Positions 1 to 8,947 are shown, counted from the first letter of the stretch. The stretch: 64,000 bases of DNA from Pigmentiphaga litoralis (GCF_013408655.1 NZ_JACCBP010000001.1:744001-808000), one strand, 5' to 3'. A program made the numbers and translations. The notes: generated by a model not told the origin, from the letters alone.

Positions 1-973
1 TCTCGCGGTCTGCCGTGCGGTCGCCGTCGGCGGGTCCGCGCGCGGTGGTGCGGGTCGCGTCGAAGGCGCCAGACGGGCGTTTGGGTGGCAGGCTCTTCAA
101 GTATCTGGCGGCGGCGCGGTGGTCGTCTTCCGTCCAGTGCTGCAGGCTTTTTTCGATCGTTTCGACCATGCTGCCGTAGGCCGCGCTGCCATCGCCATGA
201 CCCGTCCGGAAGAAGCGGACCAGTTCGTCTTCGCTGACGCGGCCCAGTCCCGATCCGGGGTCGCCCGTCAGGTTGGACGCATACCAGTTTTCGTTGATGG
301 CGCCGGTCAGGTAACGCCAGGACGATTCGTCGCTGCCGCGTTCCTGGAAGCCTGCGCCGCGCGGGGTGTGGCAGGTCCCGCAGTGTCCAAGGCCCTGCAC
401 GAGGTAGGCGCCGCGATTCCATGTCGCGTCGCGATCCGGCTTGGCTTGATACACGCCGGACGGTGCGAACGCCCATTGCCACAGGGCCAGCAGCTTGCGC
501 TGGTTCATGGGAAAGGGCAGCGCGGTCTGGGGGGCGGGCAGGGCAACTGGCGCGACGCCATGCATCATGTAGGCGAACAGGGCGCGCATGTCGTCGTCGG
601 TGATTTTGCTGTAGGACGTGTAGGGCATGGCGGGATAGAGCCGCTTGTTGCCGGGCGCGATGCCCTGGCGCATGACCTTGGCGAAGTCATCAAAGCTGTA
701 GCGGCCGATGCCATAGGCGGGATCGGGCGTGACGTTGCTGCTGATGATCTCGCCAAAAGGCGTGCCCAGGCTGCGTCCGCCGGCAAAGGGCTGGCCGTTG
801 TCACGGGCGGTGTGACAGGCGGCGCAGTCGGCAACGACCGCGAGATACTTGCCGCGGGCAATCAGTTCGGCGTCGGGACCCGCACTCGCCACTGCCGGCT
901 TCCCGATCAGCAGGACGCCAGTGATCAGGAGGCAGAGCATGGCAAATGGAGTGGGGCGAAAAGTCATGGTCAT
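1..973 (-). CDS. Multi-heme cytochrome c, C-terminus beyond window
   Basis: The reading frame starts with ATG at 973 (a second in-frame ATG is at 967) and is still open at base 1, so the C-terminus is missing. An N-terminal hydrophobic signal peptide (about residues 10-30) ends near AVASAG. Two heme-binding sites are visible, CAACH near residue 53 and CGTCH near residue 200, in the spacing typical of the diheme or triheme cytochrome c subunits of membrane alcohol or gluconate dehydrogenases; a third site would lie off the window. It follows the 122-residue cytochrome c gene by 20 bp and probably ends the caa3 oxidase operon. Role inferred: periplasmic electron transfer to the oxidase. Confidence 0.8.
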   Translation of the reverse strand, partial: MTMTFRPTPFAMLCLLITGVLLIGKPAVASAGPDAELIARGKYLAVVADCAACHTARDNGQPFAGGRSLGTPFGEIISSNVTPDPAYGIGRYSFDDFAKVMRQGIAPGNKRLYPAMPYTSYSKITDDDMRALFAYMMHGVAPVALPAPQTALPFPMNQRKLLALWQWAFAPSGVYQAKPDRDATWNRGAYLVQGLGHCGTCHTPRGAGFQERGSDESSWRYLTGAINENWYASNLTGDPGSGLGRVSEDELVRFFRTGHGDGSAAYGSMVETIEKSLQHWTEDDHRAAARYLKSLPPKRPSGAFDATRTTARGPADGDRTADRE

Positions 974-993
974 GTTTGTCTTGACGCCGCCGG

Positions 994-1362
994 TCACCGG
1001 GGCGCGTTCAGCAGGTAGGCGGCAATGTTGCGGGCGTCGGTCTCGTTGACGCCGAGGTCGGGCATTGCGCTGCGCGGGTCCAGCGCCTGGGGATGCTGGA
1101 TCCAGGCGATCAGACCGTCGGGGGTATTGGGGATATGGCCGGCAAGGTAGGCGCGGTCCCCCAGGCCTTTCAGCGAGGGGCCGACCGTGCCGTGCGCGCC
1201 CGGCACGCCGCCGATGGTGTGGCAGGCGCCGCAGCCGTAACGCGCAATGGCGTCCCGCCCGGCTTGCGGAAAGCCGTGCGTGGCGATGTCGCGTTCCGGC
1301 AGGCTGGGCTGGCACGCCGAAGCCACCAGGCACACCGCGAAAATGACCACGCGCCGTATCAT
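994..1362 (-). CDS. Small monoheme cytochrome c, lipoprotein-like
   Basis: A 122-residue protein starting at ATG 1362, which overlaps the stop of the upstream CtaG gene in an ATGA. The N-terminus is a short lipoprotein-type signal (LVASAC, lipobox Cys near residue 15). One heme motif, CGACH, lies near residue 46 and the probable Met ligand is in the C-terminal AMPDLGV segment. It resembles the small cytochrome c encoded behind caa3 oxidases. Inferred role: membrane-tethered electron donor for the oxidase encoded upstream in the same operon. Confidence 0.82.
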   Translation of the reverse strand: MIRRVVIFAVCLVASACQPSLPERDIATHGFPQAGRDAIARYGCGACHTIGGVPGAHGTVGPSLKGLGDRAYLAGHIPNTPDGLIAWIQHPQALDPRSAMPDLGVNETDARNIAAYLLNAPR

Positions 1363-2444
1363 CGGCTTCCCCTCGCGGATCGCGCCAGCGGCACCGCATG
1401 CCCGGCGGCCAGGGCCGGCGTGCGCCGATCCAGCACGTACCGCAACGCGATGGCCAGCCCTGCCAGGAAATACGCCAGGCCGCCCGGTACCCACATGATC
1501 AGCCCGCCCAGCTGCTGGTCCTGCAACGGGTCGAACCCAAGCGCCGTGGTGGGCGTGACATAGATGGGATACCAGAGCCCCGGCGCCAGCGTCAGCAGTG
1601 CGCCAAGCGCGCCGGTGTGCAGCATGGTCGTGAAGACTGACAGCATGGCGTGGCCATCGCCGGTATGGCCACGCCGGCCCGGCAGCACTGTCCACCAGAA
1701 GAACAGTGCACTGACGAAAAAGCTGGCGTGCTGCAGGGTGTGGATGCCGGGCCGGGTCAGGGCGGCTTCGAACAGGGGCGGTGCGTGCCAGGCCCACAAG
1801 GCCAGTGCGTGGAACGCCCAGGCCACTGATGGCGACGTCATCCACCGCCAGCTGCCGCGCACGCCCGGCGCGTGCAGGCCGTGGCCGATGGCAGGCCGCC
1901 ATGACGATGGCAGGGCCCACATCCACACTGCCAGCGGCCGGCCTAATACGAGCAGGGGCGCGGCCAACAGCATCAGCACTTCGTGCTGCACCATGTGGGC
2001 CGAAAACAGGGCGGCGCCCAGGGCGTCGAGCGGTGAAACCAGCGCCAGCACGGTCATGGCCCAGCCCAGCACAAAGGCGCCGAACTGGCGAAGGCGAAAC
2101 CCGCGCGCCCGCCGGCTGCGGGCGCGAAGCCGCAGATACCCGGCCAGGTAAAGGCCCAACGTGACGACGAGCAGCACCACGACCCACGGCTCGAACGTCC
2201 AGCCAATGTCGGGAACGCCGGTGGCATCGGCCGACAAGGTGTGCGCGCGCGCGGCGGCAAGCGGTGCCATCGCGAGCACGAGTGCCGCCACCGATTGCAC
2301 GCGACCGCATGCCCAGGACCGGTGTCGCAGTGTCGTGCGACCGACCCCGTTGCGCGCTCCGGTAGACCGGCTGCTCGCCGGTCCGGCGACCTTGCCGCAA
2401 GCCGGGCCATGACCTGCAAAGGCGACAGGCGATGGCGTCATCAT
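1359..2444 (-). CDS. ctaG: Cytochrome c oxidase assembly factor, CtaG/caa3 family
   Basis: A 361-residue polytopic membrane protein of the CtaG_Caa3 family. Conserved His-containing helices are visible: MVQHEVLMLLAAPLL, WAWHAPPLFEAAL and LQHASFFVSALFFWW, followed by a MLHTGALGALLT helix. The start at 2444 overlaps the stop of the 106-residue gene (ATGA), which favours it, although the first 65 residues are not family-like and a later start is possible. This family inserts copper into the CuB centre of caa3 oxidases; it is unrelated to Cox11, which is also called CtaG. It is fifth in the oxidase operon. Confidence 0.85.
   Translation of the reverse strand: MMTPSPVAFAGHGPACGKVAGPASSRSTGARNGVGRTTLRHRSWACGRVQSVAALVLAMAPLAAARAHTLSADATGVPDIGWTFEPWVVVLLVVTLGLYLAGYLRLRARSRRARGFRLRQFGAFVLGWAMTVLALVSPLDALGAALFSAHMVQHEVLMLLAAPLLVLGRPLAVWMWALPSSWRPAIGHGLHAPGVRGSWRWMTSPSVAWAFHALALWAWHAPPLFEAALTRPGIHTLQHASFFVSALFFWWTVLPGRRGHTGDGHAMLSVFTTMLHTGALGALLTLAPGLWYPIYVTPTTALGFDPLQDQQLGGLIMWVPGGLAYFLAGLAIALRYVLDRRTPALAAGHAVPLARSARGSR
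1704..1713. repeat. Palindrome CAGTGCACTG, copy 1
   Basis: Perfect 10-bp palindrome inside ctaG, read in the gene as Ser-Ala-Leu (AGT GCA CTG). Confidence 0.7.
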
Positions 2445-2761
2445 CGGCACGCCGACAGCAACAATGGCGGAATCGACAGCGCCAGCAGCGACAGCGCCGA
2501 CATGGCCCCGACACACGTGCCCACCAGCGCCAGGAAGGGCCGGTTGCCCGACACCTGGGCGCTGGCCGGCGCGCCCGCCCGCCAGTCGCGCCATGCCAGC
2601 ACCGTTGCGATCACCGTGAACACGAAGGCGATCAGGCTGCAGGCGAGCAGCGCCGCGTTGGTCTGCCAGCCGCAGGACACGGGCACCAGCGCGTACATGA
2701 TGGTCAAGGCGGTCAGGGCCGCGGTGGGGGCGCCCAGCAGGGCCAGGAAGGTGGGCATCAT
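2441..2761 (-). CDS. Small three-helix membrane protein of oxidase operon
   Basis: A 106-residue protein with about three hydrophobic helices (residues 3-25, 38-58 and 76-102). Its stop overlaps the start of ctaG, and it follows subunit III by 6 bp. Position and size match the small hypothetical or subunit-IV-like proteins often found between ctaE and ctaG in caa3 operons, but no diagnostic motif is visible. Function unknown; inferred to be an accessory of oxidase assembly or stability. Confidence 0.75.
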   Translation of the reverse strand: MMPTFLALLGAPTAALTALTIMYALVPVSCGWQTNAALLACSLIAFVFTVIATVLAWRDWRAGAPASAQVSGNRPFLALVGTCVGAMSALSLLALSIPPLLLSACR

Positions 2762-2767
2762 CGTCTC

Positions 2768-3421
2768 CTACCACCGGGGCGCCCAGTAGATGACCGCATA
2801 GATCGGAAGCCAGCTGACAACCACGAAATACCAGTAGGCGGCGTTCTCGCTCACATCCACGTAGCGCTTGCCTTCGAGCGGACCGGTGTACAGCAGCACC
2901 GTGAGCACCGACGTATCGATGGTGTCGGTAAGCAAGTGCACGGTGTGCAGTCCCAGCAGCAGCCACACGATGGACCCGTAGGCATTGAGCGTCCAGCTCA
3001 CATTGAGGGTCGCGAATTCGAACGCGCGCACGGCCAGGAACAGGATGGCCGACAGCAGGCAGACCAGAAGCCAGTTGCGGGCGCGCACGCGGTTCAGGCG
3101 TTCGGCTTCGCGTTTGGCGAAGTGATTCGGGATGGCGCTCAGCAGCAGGATGACGGTGTTGACCGTGCCCCACAGCAGGTCGGGCGCAATGGCGTTGATC
3201 GGCCAGTCCGCCGACAGGCTGCGCAGGTAGAAGTAGGTCATGACCGCCAGCGCAAACACCGTGCTTTCGATCACCATCAAGCCCAGCGTGGCCCACCACA
3301 TGATGCTGCGGTGGCCGAAGGCATAGGTGGGCAGGTCCCGCACGTTCAGGACGTCGCGCGCAGGCAGGCCGTCGGGTGTCCAGGTGGCCGAGTCGCTGGC
3401 GGGCAGGTCGTGCGCGGTCAT
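2768..3421 (-). CDS. ctaE: Cytochrome c oxidase subunit III
   Basis: A 217-residue protein with about five membrane helices and the subunit III signatures VIESTVFALAVMTYFYLR and GLHTVHLLTDT. It belongs to the short five-helix form common in caa3 operons; the two missing helices may be supplied by the C-terminal extension of subunit I (see next gene). ATG 3421 overlaps the stop of subunit I in ATGA. It forms part of the inner-membrane oxidase core. Confidence 0.9.
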   Translation of the reverse strand: MTAHDLPASDSATWTPDGLPARDVLNVRDLPTYAFGHRSIMWWATLGLMVIESTVFALAVMTYFYLRSLSADWPINAIAPDLLWGTVNTVILLLSAIPNHFAKREAERLNRVRARNWLLVCLLSAILFLAVRAFEFATLNVSWTLNAYGSIVWLLLGLHTVHLLTDTIDTSVLTVLLYTGPLEGKRYVDVSENAAYWYFVVVSWLPIYAVIYWAPRW

Positions 3422-5349
3422 GGCTTGCGCTCCAGGAAGACGGCGCGTTGGGTGTTGAGCCGGTTGGGCCAGAACCAGATCGTCATGGCGATGGCGGTGG
3501 GGATAGTGCCCCACACCACGGCCCAGGGTGTGTAGACCGATCCGATGAACAGGGCGGTCGTTGCCAGTGCACTGACGAATGGCCAGATGGACGGCGACGG
3601 AAATACCGGACAGGAGTCGGGCCGCGCGTCGATCACGCTGGTCACCAGCACCTGGCGCGCGTTGGCCGCCAGGCCCGCGACCCAACGGGGGCTGCCGGCG
3701 GGCTCCCACAAGGGATTGCGGCCATGCACGACAGGCATCACATCGAAGTTGTGCGGGGGCGGGGGGCTGGGCATGCTCCATTCCAGCGTGGCCGCGCCCC
3801 AGGGGTTGTCGCCTGCCAGCGCGCCATGCCGCCGGCTGCGCAGCACGTTCACGATGAAGACCAGGATGCCGGCCGCAAGCGTCCAGGCGCCCGCCGTGGC
3901 CAGCAGGTTCATGCCCTCCCAACCCATGTCGGGGGCATAGGTCCAGATGCGACGCGGCATGCCTTGCAGTCCCAGCAGATGCATCGGAAAGAACGCGACG
4001 TTGAAGCCGACGAACATCAGCCAGAAATTCCAGCGGCCCAGCGTCTCGTTCAGCATGCGGCCGGTGAATTTGGGAAACCAGTAATAGAACGCGCCGAATA
4101 GCGGGAATACCGCGCCGCCCAGGAGCACATAGTGGAGATGTGCAACGACAAAGTAGGTGTCGTGTACCTGCAGGTCGAGCGAGACAGAGCCGAGCATCAC
4201 GCCGGTCATCCCGCCCATGACCAGGATCACGAAAAAGGCCAGCACGAACCACAGGGGCGTCTTGAAGTTGAGGCGCCCGGTGGCCAGGGTGGCAAGCCAG
4301 CAGAAGATCTGGATGCCCGATGGCACCGCGATCATCAGGCTCGCCGCGGTAAAGAAACTTTTGCCGAGCTGCGGAATGTCAGTGGCGTACATGTGGTGGA
4401 CCCAGAGCCCGAACGCCAGGAAGGCCGTGGCGAACAGGGCCAGCACCATGGCCGGATAACCGAACAGCGTGCGCCGCGCGAAGGTCGGGATGATTGCCGA
4501 GATCATGCCAAGCGGTGGAATGAAGATCAGGTAGACCTCTGGATGACCAAAGAACCAGAAGAGGTGTTGCCACAGCAAGGCATCGCCGCCCCGCGCCGGG
4601 TTGAAGAACTGGGTGCCCACCAGCCGGTCCAGGATCAGCGACGTGCTGCCCAGCATCACGGCCGGCATTGCAAACAGCACCATGAACTGGGTGATCAGCG
4701 TGGCCCAGACGAACAGCGGCATGCGATTGAGCGACATGCCGGGCGCGCGCATCTTGAAGATCGTGGTGATGAGGACGATGGCTTCGAGCAGGGCCGCGGT
4801 TTCGGTAAAGGTGATCATCTGCGCCCAGATGTCCACGCCCTTGCCGGGCGAGTAGTCCGGTCCGGCCAGGGGGACGTAGCTGAACCACCCGGCGCTGGAC
4901 GCCGACCCCAGCAGGAACGACCCGTAAAGAAACGCGCCGCCCAGCACGAACACCCAGAAGGCATAGGCGTTCATGCGCGAAAAGGCCACGCTGCGCGCGC
5001 CTATCATCAAGGGCACCAGATAGGTCGCGATCGCCTGCATGACCGGCACGGCGAACAGGAACATCATGGTCGTGCCGTGCAGCGTGAACATCTGGTTGTA
5101 GAGGTCGGGGTCGACCAGGCGCAGGTCCGGCTTTGCCAACTGGATGCGCATTGCCAGCGCGATCAGTCCGCCCAGCACAAAGAATACGAACGTGGCCAGC
5201 ATGAAGCGGCGGGCGATCGTCTTGTGGTTGATCGCGGCGAAGAAGCCCCGAATGCCCGGCGGGTCGTCCCAGGTATCGGCCAGGCTGCGCCGGACCGCGG
5301 CGGGCGCGTTCGGGCCGTCCTGCATCGACGGGATGGGAGAGGCCTTCAT
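3418..5349 (-). CDS. ctaD: Cytochrome c oxidase subunit I (caa3 type)
   Basis: A 643-residue heme-copper oxidase subunit I. Visible ligands: heme a His in LHGTTMMFLF, the CuB His and cross-linked Tyr in FGHPEVYL, the paired CuB histidines in WVHHMYA, and the heme a3/a ligands in HDTYFVVAHLHYV. It reduces O2 to water while pumping protons. At 643 residues it is about 100 longer than the solitary subunit I at 11297-12922; the extra C-terminus holds two more hydrophobic segments, as in subunit I/III hybrids. The start overlaps the coxB stop (ATGA). Confidence 0.93.
   Translation of the reverse strand: MKASPIPSMQDGPNAPAAVRRSLADTWDDPPGIRGFFAAINHKTIARRFMLATFVFFVLGGLIALAMRIQLAKPDLRLVDPDLYNQMFTLHGTTMMFLFAVPVMQAIATYLVPLMIGARSVAFSRMNAYAFWVFVLGGAFLYGSFLLGSASSAGWFSYVPLAGPDYSPGKGVDIWAQMITFTETAALLEAIVLITTIFKMRAPGMSLNRMPLFVWATLITQFMVLFAMPAVMLGSTSLILDRLVGTQFFNPARGGDALLWQHLFWFFGHPEVYLIFIPPLGMISAIIPTFARRTLFGYPAMVLALFATAFLAFGLWVHHMYATDIPQLGKSFFTAASLMIAVPSGIQIFCWLATLATGRLNFKTPLWFVLAFFVILVMGGMTGVMLGSVSLDLQVHDTYFVVAHLHYVLLGGAVFPLFGAFYYWFPKFTGRMLNETLGRWNFWLMFVGFNVAFFPMHLLGLQGMPRRIWTYAPDMGWEGMNLLATAGAWTLAAGILVFIVNVLRSRRHGALAGDNPWGAATLEWSMPSPPPPHNFDVMPVVHGRNPLWEPAGSPRWVAGLAANARQVLVTSVIDARPDSCPVFPSPSIWPFVSALATTALFIGSVYTPWAVVWGTIPTAIAMTIWFWPNRLNTQRAVFLERKP
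3565..3574. repeat. Palindrome CAGTGCACTG, copy 2
   Basis: Inside ctaD, read in frame as Ser-Ala-Leu; followed on the plus strand by ACGAA, as in copy 1. Confidence 0.7.
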
Positions 5350-6413
5350 TGCAAGGTCTCCAGATAGCCGAGCAGCGCCTGCAGTTCGTCGGGCGGCAGG
5401 CGGTTGATCGGCATCATGGCGCCGGGCTTGAGGGAATTGGGGTCGATGATCCATCCAGCCAGATTGCCGCGGTTGTTGGGCAAGGTGCCGGCGGCCAGGG
5501 TGGGGCGGCTCGCAAGATGGGTCAGGTCCGGTCCCAGCGTGCCGCTTGCCCCGGTGCCGCGAATCGTGTGGCATTGCGCGCATCCGCGATCAAGGAACAC
5601 CGCCAGGCCACGTGACGTGTCAGCCAGCCGGGGATCGGACGCGGGTCGGGCAGCTGGGAAGCTGCCTGGCGCCGAGGGCGCAAGCGAGTGGGGGGTGTCT
5701 GCCGACAGGGGGTCGCGGGCCGGCAGGGCCTGCTGGTCGGCCCAGGCCGCGAACGCTTCCGGGGTATCGGCCTTGACCGAGAACGCCATCATTGCGTGCT
5801 GCTCCCCGCAGAATTCGGCGCACAGGCCACGGAATTCGCCGGCGGTGTCGGCGCGAAATTCGATGGTGGTCGGACGGCCCGGGATCATGTCTTTCTTGCC
5901 ATGCAGGCTGGGCACCCAGAACGTGTGGATGACATCGGCCGACCGCAAGGACACGATGACGGGCCGGCCAACCGGAATGCGCACCTCGTTTGCGCCCGTG
6001 AATGCCGGGCGATCACCGTCCGCGGCATAGCGCGTTTCCCACCACCATTGGTGCCCGATCATTTCGATATGCAGCGCATTGGCGACCGGCAGGCGGGATA
6101 GCGCCCGTTCGGTCACGACATCCGCCACGACCAGTCCGACCAGCAACACGGTTGACACTGCGGTTGCCCAGATCACGGCGCGCGTGGGCCGCTTCTCGGT
6201 GGCATCGCCGTTGACGACAAGGGGGCGCGTCTGCGCGGTGGCGCGCGGTGAACGCAGCAGAGCGACCAGCAGGACCGCGAGCACGCAGGCGAACACGCCT
6301 CCGCACACCAGCAGGGTCAGATGCCAGAGGTCGGCAATCCTGGAGGCCTGGACGCCGGCGGGTTCCAGGGCGTGCATCGCCGGCACGGCCAAAGCGGTTG
6401 CAGGCGTCAACAA
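5346..6413 (-). CDS. coxB: Cytochrome c oxidase subunit II with fused cytochrome c
   Basis: Subunit II of the caa3 oxidase. After two membrane helices come the CuA domain (His in DVIHTFWVP; CAEFCGEQHAMM supplies the Cys, His and Met ligands) and a C-terminal cytochrome c domain with CAQCH, which defines the caa3 class. The first conventional start codon is TTG at 6413 (355 residues), but the open frame continues upstream through IRPAALFLLL, which would complete a normal signal peptide. The true start could therefore be a rare ATT (6437) or ATC (6440); no ATG or GTG is available before the in-frame TAG. First gene of the operon. Confidence 0.88.
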   Translation of the reverse strand: MLTPATALAVPAMHALEPAGVQASRIADLWHLTLLVCGGVFACVLAVLLVALLRSPRATAQTRPLVVNGDATEKRPTRAVIWATAVSTVLLVGLVVADVVTERALSRLPVANALHIEMIGHQWWWETRYAADGDRPAFTGANEVRIPVGRPVIVSLRSADVIHTFWVPSLHGKKDMIPGRPTTIEFRADTAGEFRGLCAEFCGEQHAMMAFSVKADTPEAFAAWADQQALPARDPLSADTPHSLAPSAPGSFPAARPASDPRLADTSRGLAVFLDRGCAQCHTIRGTGASGTLGPDLTHLASRPTLAAGTLPNNRGNLAGWIIDPNSLKPGAMMPINRLPPDELQALLGYLETLQ

Positions 6414-6561
6414 CAGAAACAGCGCGGCGGGGCGAATGATGAGGCTCGACTAAGGGATGGACAGGGACGTGATCCGCCGGGTCCCGTGTCATGGGGACCG
6501 CAGCGCATCATCAGCCAGGGGGCGGCAGCTGCTGCTGCTTTCCCCGATGGATGAGATTGAA

Positions 6562-6575
6562 GCGAGTTTCATGCC
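6562..6575 (-). promoter_or_regulatory. Sigma-54-like promoter, near match (coxB operon)
   Basis: On the minus strand GGCATGAAACTCGC: GG-N10-GC with a good TTTGGCAT -24 half, but TCGC instead of TTGC. About 125-150 nt before the coxB start. Confidence 0.4.
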
Positions 6576-6763
6576 AAATTACGGCTGAGCCAGCAACCGA
6601 TCAACGACGCGACTCGCGCTGCGCGCTGCTGTCCAACGCGACTGCGGGGCGTGTCATTTCTTGCTCAGCATTGCAAGGGCTTCCGCGTAAATCCCCTCGT
6701 GGCAAGGGGGGCGGAATGCGGCAAATGGCAGCCCGCCGTGCGCTCCGGGCGGTTGAGCCTGGC

Positions 6764-6777
6764 GGAACGCTTCTTGC
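6764..6777 (+). promoter_or_regulatory. Sigma-54 -24/-12 promoter (ZIP transporter)
   Basis: GGAAC-GCTTC-TTGC, exact GG-N10-GC spacing, 74 nt before the ZIP start codon. Confidence 0.65.
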
Positions 6778-6851
6778 ATTGAACGGTTGACGCATTGATA
6801 TGGGCGCGCTCGCGTCCATCCTCCCCATCCCCCGTCGTACCAGGACATTCG

Positions 6852-7769
6852 ATGCCCCACCCGGCCCTCGACCGCATGCACAAATCCTCCGGCCGTGCGC
6901 CGGCCATCACGCCCCGGCGTGCATTGGGCTCATTGATCGTTCTGGCAGGTCTGGCCGTCCTGCTCACCGACCTGTACCAGTTCCTGGTCGACCAGAACCC
7001 GAGGGTACATGACGCCTTGCTTGCGGGCAGCGTCGCCGCCTTTGCGACCGCGCTGGGTACGGTGCCGGTGTTGCTGTCGCAGACCTTCTCGCAACGCATT
7101 TCGGACACGATCATGGGTTTTGGCGCGGGCGTCATGCTGGCGGCCTGTGCCTTTTCCCTGGTCATTCCGGCGCTGGCGTCGGCGCAGGATCTGGGCGCGG
7201 GGCCGTGGGGCGCGGGCAGCATCGTCGGCGCGGGCATCCTGATCGGCGCGGCGATGTTGCTGCTGCTGGATCGCGCCGTCCCGCATGAACACTTCGTGAA
7301 AGGACTGGAAGGCCCGACGGGCCGGGCCATGAAGCGGGTATGGCTGTTCGTGCTGGCCATCACCTTGCACAACCTGCCCGAAGGCATGGCGATCGGCGTG
7401 GCCTTTGGCGGCACCGATGCAGTGGGCGCGCAGGCGCTGGCCACGGGTATCTCGATCCAGGACATGCCCGAAGGTCTGGTGGTGGCGACGGCGCTGCGCG
7501 GCGTGGGCTATGGCAAGTGGAGCGCGGTGGCGCTGGGGATTGCGTCCGGCCTGATCGAGCCCATTGCCGCGGTCTTTGGCGCGGCGGCCATCGGCATCTC
7601 GGCCGGCCTGCTGCCTTGGGGGCTGGCGATCGCCGCGGGCGCCATGCTGTTCGTGATCAGCCACGAGATCATTCCCGAATCGCATCGCCAGGGACACGAG
7701 ACGTCGGCGTCGATCGGCCTGATGGTCGGATTCGTGGTCATGATGCTGCTGGACACCGCCCTTGGCTGA
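6852..7769 (+). CDS. ZIP family divalent metal transporter
   Basis: A 305-residue polytopic membrane protein with the ZIP signature: TM4 carries ITLHNLPEGMAIGVAFGG and TM5 carries IQDMPEGLVVA, the His/Asn/Pro/Glu residues that line the metal path. ZIP proteins import Zn2+, Mn2+ or Fe2+ into the cytoplasm. ATG 6852 is preceded by AGGA at 6 nt, so it is preferred over upstream starts. Placement directly before a Mn-catalase suggests, as inference, a role in Mn2+ or Fe2+ supply. A -24/-12 promoter lies 74 nt upstream. Confidence 0.87.
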   Translation: MPHPALDRMHKSSGRAPAITPRRALGSLIVLAGLAVLLTDLYQFLVDQNPRVHDALLAGSVAAFATALGTVPVLLSQTFSQRISDTIMGFGAGVMLAACAFSLVIPALASAQDLGAGPWGAGSIVGAGILIGAAMLLLLDRAVPHEHFVKGLEGPTGRAMKRVWLFVLAITLHNLPEGMAIGVAFGGTDAVGAQALATGISIQDMPEGLVVATALRGVGYGKWSAVALGIASGLIEPIAAVFGAAAIGISAGLLPWGLAIAAGAMLFVISHEIIPESHRQGHETSASIGLMVGFVVMMLLDTALG

Positions 7770-7885
7770 TCCTGCGGCCAGACAGGCTATGGACGAGCAG
7801 GATGCCGAATACATGAGCACGCTCAGCATTGAGCAAGTTGCATGATCACCCGATAACGCCGCAGTACAGCGATCTTCCTGGGCCG

Positions 7886-7899
7886 GGAATGCCAGTTGC
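7886..7899 (+). promoter_or_regulatory. Sigma-54 -24/-12 promoter (Mn-catalase)
   Basis: GGAAT-GCCAG-TTGC, 40 nt before the Mn-catalase ATG. Confidence 0.68.
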
Positions 7900-7939
7900 G
7901 AATTCATCGCTACCCAAACCCGCAACTCAAGGAGAAAGC

Positions 7940-8845
7940 ATGTTCGCCCACAATAAGCGTCTGCAATACACCGTTCGCGTCTCGGGTAGCAATCCCGGCC
8001 TGGCCAACCTTCTGCTGGAACAATTCGGCGGTCCCCAAGGCGAGCTGGCCGCGGCGTGTCGATACTTCAACCAGTCCATCGCCGAGGATGACCCCGGCCG
8101 CAAGGATATGTTGATGGACATTGCCACCGAAGAACTGAGCCACCTGGAAGTGATCGGCAACCTGATCGCCATGTTGAACAAGGGCGCCAAGGGCAAGCTG
8201 GCGGAAGGTATCGACAAGGAAGCCGATCTGTATCGCTCGCTGCAGCGGGCGGGCAACGATTCGCACGTGACGCAGGTGCTCTATGGCGGTGGTCCGGCCT
8301 ACATCAATTCGGGTGGCCAGCTCTGGAATGCCGGCTACATCGATTCGATCGGCGACCCCGCCTGCGACCTGCGCTCGAACATCGCGGCCGAGGCTCGCGC
8401 CAAGATCATCTATGAACGCCTGATCAACCTGACCGACGATCCAGGTGTCAAGGACGCGCTGGGCTTCCTGATGACGCGTGAAGTCGCGCATCAGCTGTCC
8501 TTCGAAAAAGCGCTGTATGCCATGGAGCCGAACTACCCGCCGGGCAAGCTGCCGGGCGATCCCCGCTTCACGCGCACGTACTTCAATCTGTCGCAAGGCG
8601 AAGGCGATGCCAGCGGTCCGTGGAACAGCCCGGAAAACTTCAACGTGGTGTCCAACTGGGAAGACCAGGGCGGCTTCGATGGCGGCGGCACTGCGACCAC
8701 GACGCTGACGGCAGACGAAGAAGCCGCCGTCACGGCGATGGCCCTGCGGACGAAGTCCGATCCGAACAGCAACCCGACGACCGGCGCGGAGCTGGGCGCC
8801 TCGGCCACGGTGACCGGTACGGTCGACCCGCTGCTGAAGTCCTGA
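7940..8845 (+). CDS. Manganese catalase
   Basis: A 301-residue di-manganese catalase that dismutates H2O2 in the cytoplasm. Four-helix-bundle ligands are visible: Glu in QGELAAACRYF, Glu-x2-His in ATEELSHLEVIG, Glu in EARAKIIYE and Glu-x2-His in TREVAHQLSFEKAL. ATG 7940 follows a strong AAGGAG site. The last 50 residues are Thr/Ala-rich and probably flexible, as in related stress-type enzymes. A single-gene unit with its own -24/-12 promoter, between a metal transporter and a DUF4142 lipoprotein. Confidence 0.93.
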   Translation: MFAHNKRLQYTVRVSGSNPGLANLLLEQFGGPQGELAAACRYFNQSIAEDDPGRKDMLMDIATEELSHLEVIGNLIAMLNKGAKGKLAEGIDKEADLYRSLQRAGNDSHVTQVLYGGGPAYINSGGQLWNAGYIDSIGDPACDLRSNIAAEARAKIIYERLINLTDDPGVKDALGFLMTREVAHQLSFEKALYAMEPNYPPGKLPGDPRFTRTYFNLSQGEGDASGPWNSPENFNVVSNWEDQGGFDGGGTATTTLTADEEAAVTAMALRTKSDPNSNPTTGAELGASATVTGTVDPLLKS

Positions 8846-8886
8846 CCTGTCGACGCCGCGGCAGGCGAGACCGTTCGGCCCGCCGC

Positions 8887-8900
8887 GGCTGCCCGATTGC
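8887..8900 (+). promoter_or_regulatory. Sigma-54-like promoter, near match (DUF4142)
   Basis: GGCTG-CCCGA-TTGC keeps GG-N10-GC and TTGC but lacks the A at the fourth base; 47 nt before the DUF4142 start. Confidence 0.45.
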
Positions 8901-8947
8901 TATCCCCCATCCTTAAATTGCAGTGCTCCCTTTCAACTAGGTGTTCC

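Larger units (their letters stand above)
6440..6851. other. Intergenic region between divergent coxB and ZIP genes
   Basis: About 410 bases without a convincing gene. It holds a near-consensus -24/-12 element facing coxB (6562-6575), an exact one facing the ZIP gene (6764-6777) and a small CCCCT/AGGGG dyad near 6692-6708. Confidence 0.6.

Noticed and set aside
119..1018. 300-residue plus-strand frame
   Set aside because: It is the complement of a clear multi-heme cytochrome c gene (CAACH and CGTCH on the minus strand); its own translation has no family features.
6764..6777. GGAAC as the -35 of an ECF (EcfG-type) general-stress promoter
   Set aside because: No CGTT-type -10 at 16-17 bp recurs, whereas TTGC at a fixed N5 does at every site; only some sites have GGAAC, others GGCAC, GGTAT or GGTAC.
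8857..8888. Pair of GCCGCGGC blocks after the Mn-catalase gene as a terminator
   Set aside because: Each block is itself a palindrome, the loop is long and there is no T-run; support is too weak.
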